From contig CAZAED010000027.1 of assembly GCA_964484145.1 (NCBI GenBank), positions 1 to 15,609 of the forward strand: DNA of 15,609 nt, read 5' to 3'. The notes below the pieces were generated by a model. The model was not told the origin of the DNA. It ran no database searches and saw only the letters and a list, made by a program, of their open reading frames with translations. Both the position numbers and the translations under genes were made by a program. The number at the start of each line of letters is the position of its first letter. Position 1 is the first letter of the stretch. This document shows, in pieces, positions 14,802 to 15,609 of the stretch. Source of the stretch: JAEUSF01 sp964484145 (GTDB taxonomy: Bacteria; Patescibacteriota; Doudnabacteria; UBA920).

Positions 14802-15584
14802 ATGAACACAGAAAAAAGAGAAGGCGAAATATCGTTTGAAGAAAAACGAAAAAGCTATTTTATAAAGTTTATTCGAAGTAGGGAAGCGGATTGGCAAAAG
14901 TATAGAGAGTTTGGCTTAATGCCAAAAACCAAAGCTAAAACTGCTCTACATCCTGAACAGGGAAAAGAGCGCTCTTATGTGCCCGTAACTAGGCATATGG
15001 TTACAGAAGCCGCTGTTGCTAATGTCTTAGCTGAAAAACTGGAATTAAGCCCCGAAGACCAAGAATTACTGGTTAAAGCAATTTTTTTACATGACCTAAT
15101 AAAAAAGCATAGAATTGAAGAGCTTGATCCGGAGGTAAAGCAGGGGGGTTATTCGGTAAAGCAGCAAATGGAAAATAACGAACTTAGAGTTGGGGCTAAA
15201 TTTTTAAGAGAAAAAGGCGTTCCGGAAGAAGTTATTGAAGTTATAAAAGTTTTAGATATTAGCGATGCACTTACATTAAATTTTGACGACTTTACAAACC
15301 AAAGAGAAACCGTAAAAAAAATTGCCTGGTATTTGGACACCATAACTTTAGACACTAATTTAGTTTCCGCGGCCGAAAGAGTTAAAAGATTTAAGACCCA
15401 AGTGCCACAGCTTGATGCTTATGGCAAAGAATTGCCTCAAATAAATATGCCCTCTTTTGACTACTTTGTTATATGCGCTGACAAAATGGAAAAATGGTTA
15501 AGAGCAAAATTAAATTTAAGCGAAACAGAAAATATTCCAGAGTACTTAACCAATTTACTAAAAGAAAAAATACTGTCTCAATAA
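14802..15584 (+). CDS. HD-domain protein, putative metal-dependent phosphohydrolase
   Basis: 260-residue soluble, charged protein with no transmembrane segment. An HD-type motif is visible: His65 in VTRHMVTEAA (62-71) and the His97-Asp98 doublet in LLVKAIFLHDLIKKHR (89-104), the spacing expected for an HD superfamily metal site. A later Asp-containing helix, in DTITLDTNLVSAAERVKRF (about residues 178-196), could supply the fourth ligand. HD proteins hydrolyse phosphomonoesters or phosphodiesters of nucleotides and signalling molecules, but substrate cannot be inferred, and the first 60 residues match nothing I recognise. It follows the GmhB-like gene by 4 bases and appears to be the third member of the same transcript. 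The call to the HD superfamily is moderately secure; a degenerate non-enzymatic member is possible. Confidence 0.68.
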   Translation: MNTEKREGEISFEEKRKSYFIKFIRSREADWQKYREFGLMPKTKAKTALHPEQGKERSYVPVTRHMVTEAAVANVLAEKLELSPEDQELLVKAIFLHDLIKKHRIEELDPEVKQGGYSVKQQMENNELRVGAKFLREKGVPEEVIEVIKVLDISDALTLNFDDFTNQRETVKKIAWYLDTITLDTNLVSAAERVKRFKTQVPQLDAYGKELPQINMPSFDYFVICADKMEKWLRAKLNLSETENIPEYLTNLLKEKILSQ

Positions 15585-15609
15585 GTAAACTAAAAATTTA
15601 CAAACACTA
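15585..15609. other. Short AT-rich tail, no feature seen
   Basis: The 25 bases after the HD-gene stop contain no start codon with a following frame and no hairpin. Whether the operon continues cannot be told. Confidence 0.5.

Noticed and set aside
1..15609. tRNA/rRNA genes, CRISPR arrays, insertion sequences
   Set aside because: Coding density leaves almost no room, and no regularly spaced repeats, transposase motifs, terminal inverted repeats or cloverleaf-like segments were seen.

Overview
The window is a compact, AT-rich, single-strand gene array devoted to building and decorating a surface glycan. All 16 supported genes lie on the + strand. Their order is: the 3' part of a Wzx-like flippase, a methyltransferase, a GT4-type glycosyltransferase, a DegT/AHBA aminotransferase, a NeuD/PglD-type acyltransferase, a GDP-fucose-synthase-like reductase, a second SDR epimerase, two GT2 glycosyltransferases, a second GT4-type enzyme, an AEC-family transporter, an MBOAT (AlgI/DltB-type) acyltransferase and its SGNH-fold partner. 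After one real intergenic gap come a two-domain methyltransferase, a GmhB-type HAD phosphatase and an HD-domain protein.

Organism. The genome is AT-rich with very short spacers, many stop/start overlaps (ATGA, TAATG), TTA/AAA-rich codon use and almost no Shine-Dalgarno motifs. No reading frame carries an internal TGA, and TGA serves as a genuine stop at 7468-7470 and 14274-14276. The standard bacterial code therefore applies, which argues against the TGA=Gly lineages (Gracilibacteria/Absconditabacteria). The overall style suits a Candidate Phyla Radiation (Patescibacteria, Parcubacteria-like) bacterium. This is an inference: there is no marker gene here, and Bacteroidota-like or other AT-rich bacteria are not excluded.

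Layout. Bases 1-13032 form what looks like one operon of 13 genes, with no gap over 34 bases and several overlaps. The early part makes and modifies nucleotide sugars. The aminotransferase plus acetyltransferase would give an N-acylated 4-amino sugar, and the Fcl-like reductase a fucose-type sugar. Three glycosyltransferases follow back to back. The last part is membrane machinery: an organic-anion-type carrier, then an MBOAT/SGNH pair expected to O-acylate the glycan outside the membrane. The flippase would move the lipid-linked unit across. No initiating phosphoglycosyltransferase, polymerase, ligase or Gmd dehydratase lies in the window; these must be outside it if they exist.

Bases 13033-13121 are the only sizeable non-coding gap. 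They hold a good sigma70-like promoter (TTGTTA, 17 bases, TGC-TAAAAT) overlapping a short inverted/direct repeat, plus a second TATAAT box. Downstream is a three-gene unit: methyltransferase, GmhB-like phosphatase and HD protein. No RNA genes, insertion sequences, CRISPR arrays or origins were seen.

The most unusual points are the AEC carrier embedded between a glycosyltransferase and the acylation pair, the SGNH protein that appears to lack the usual Asp of its DxxH motif, the MT-GmhB-HD trio with no heptose partner genes, and the near-complete absence of ribosome-binding sites.
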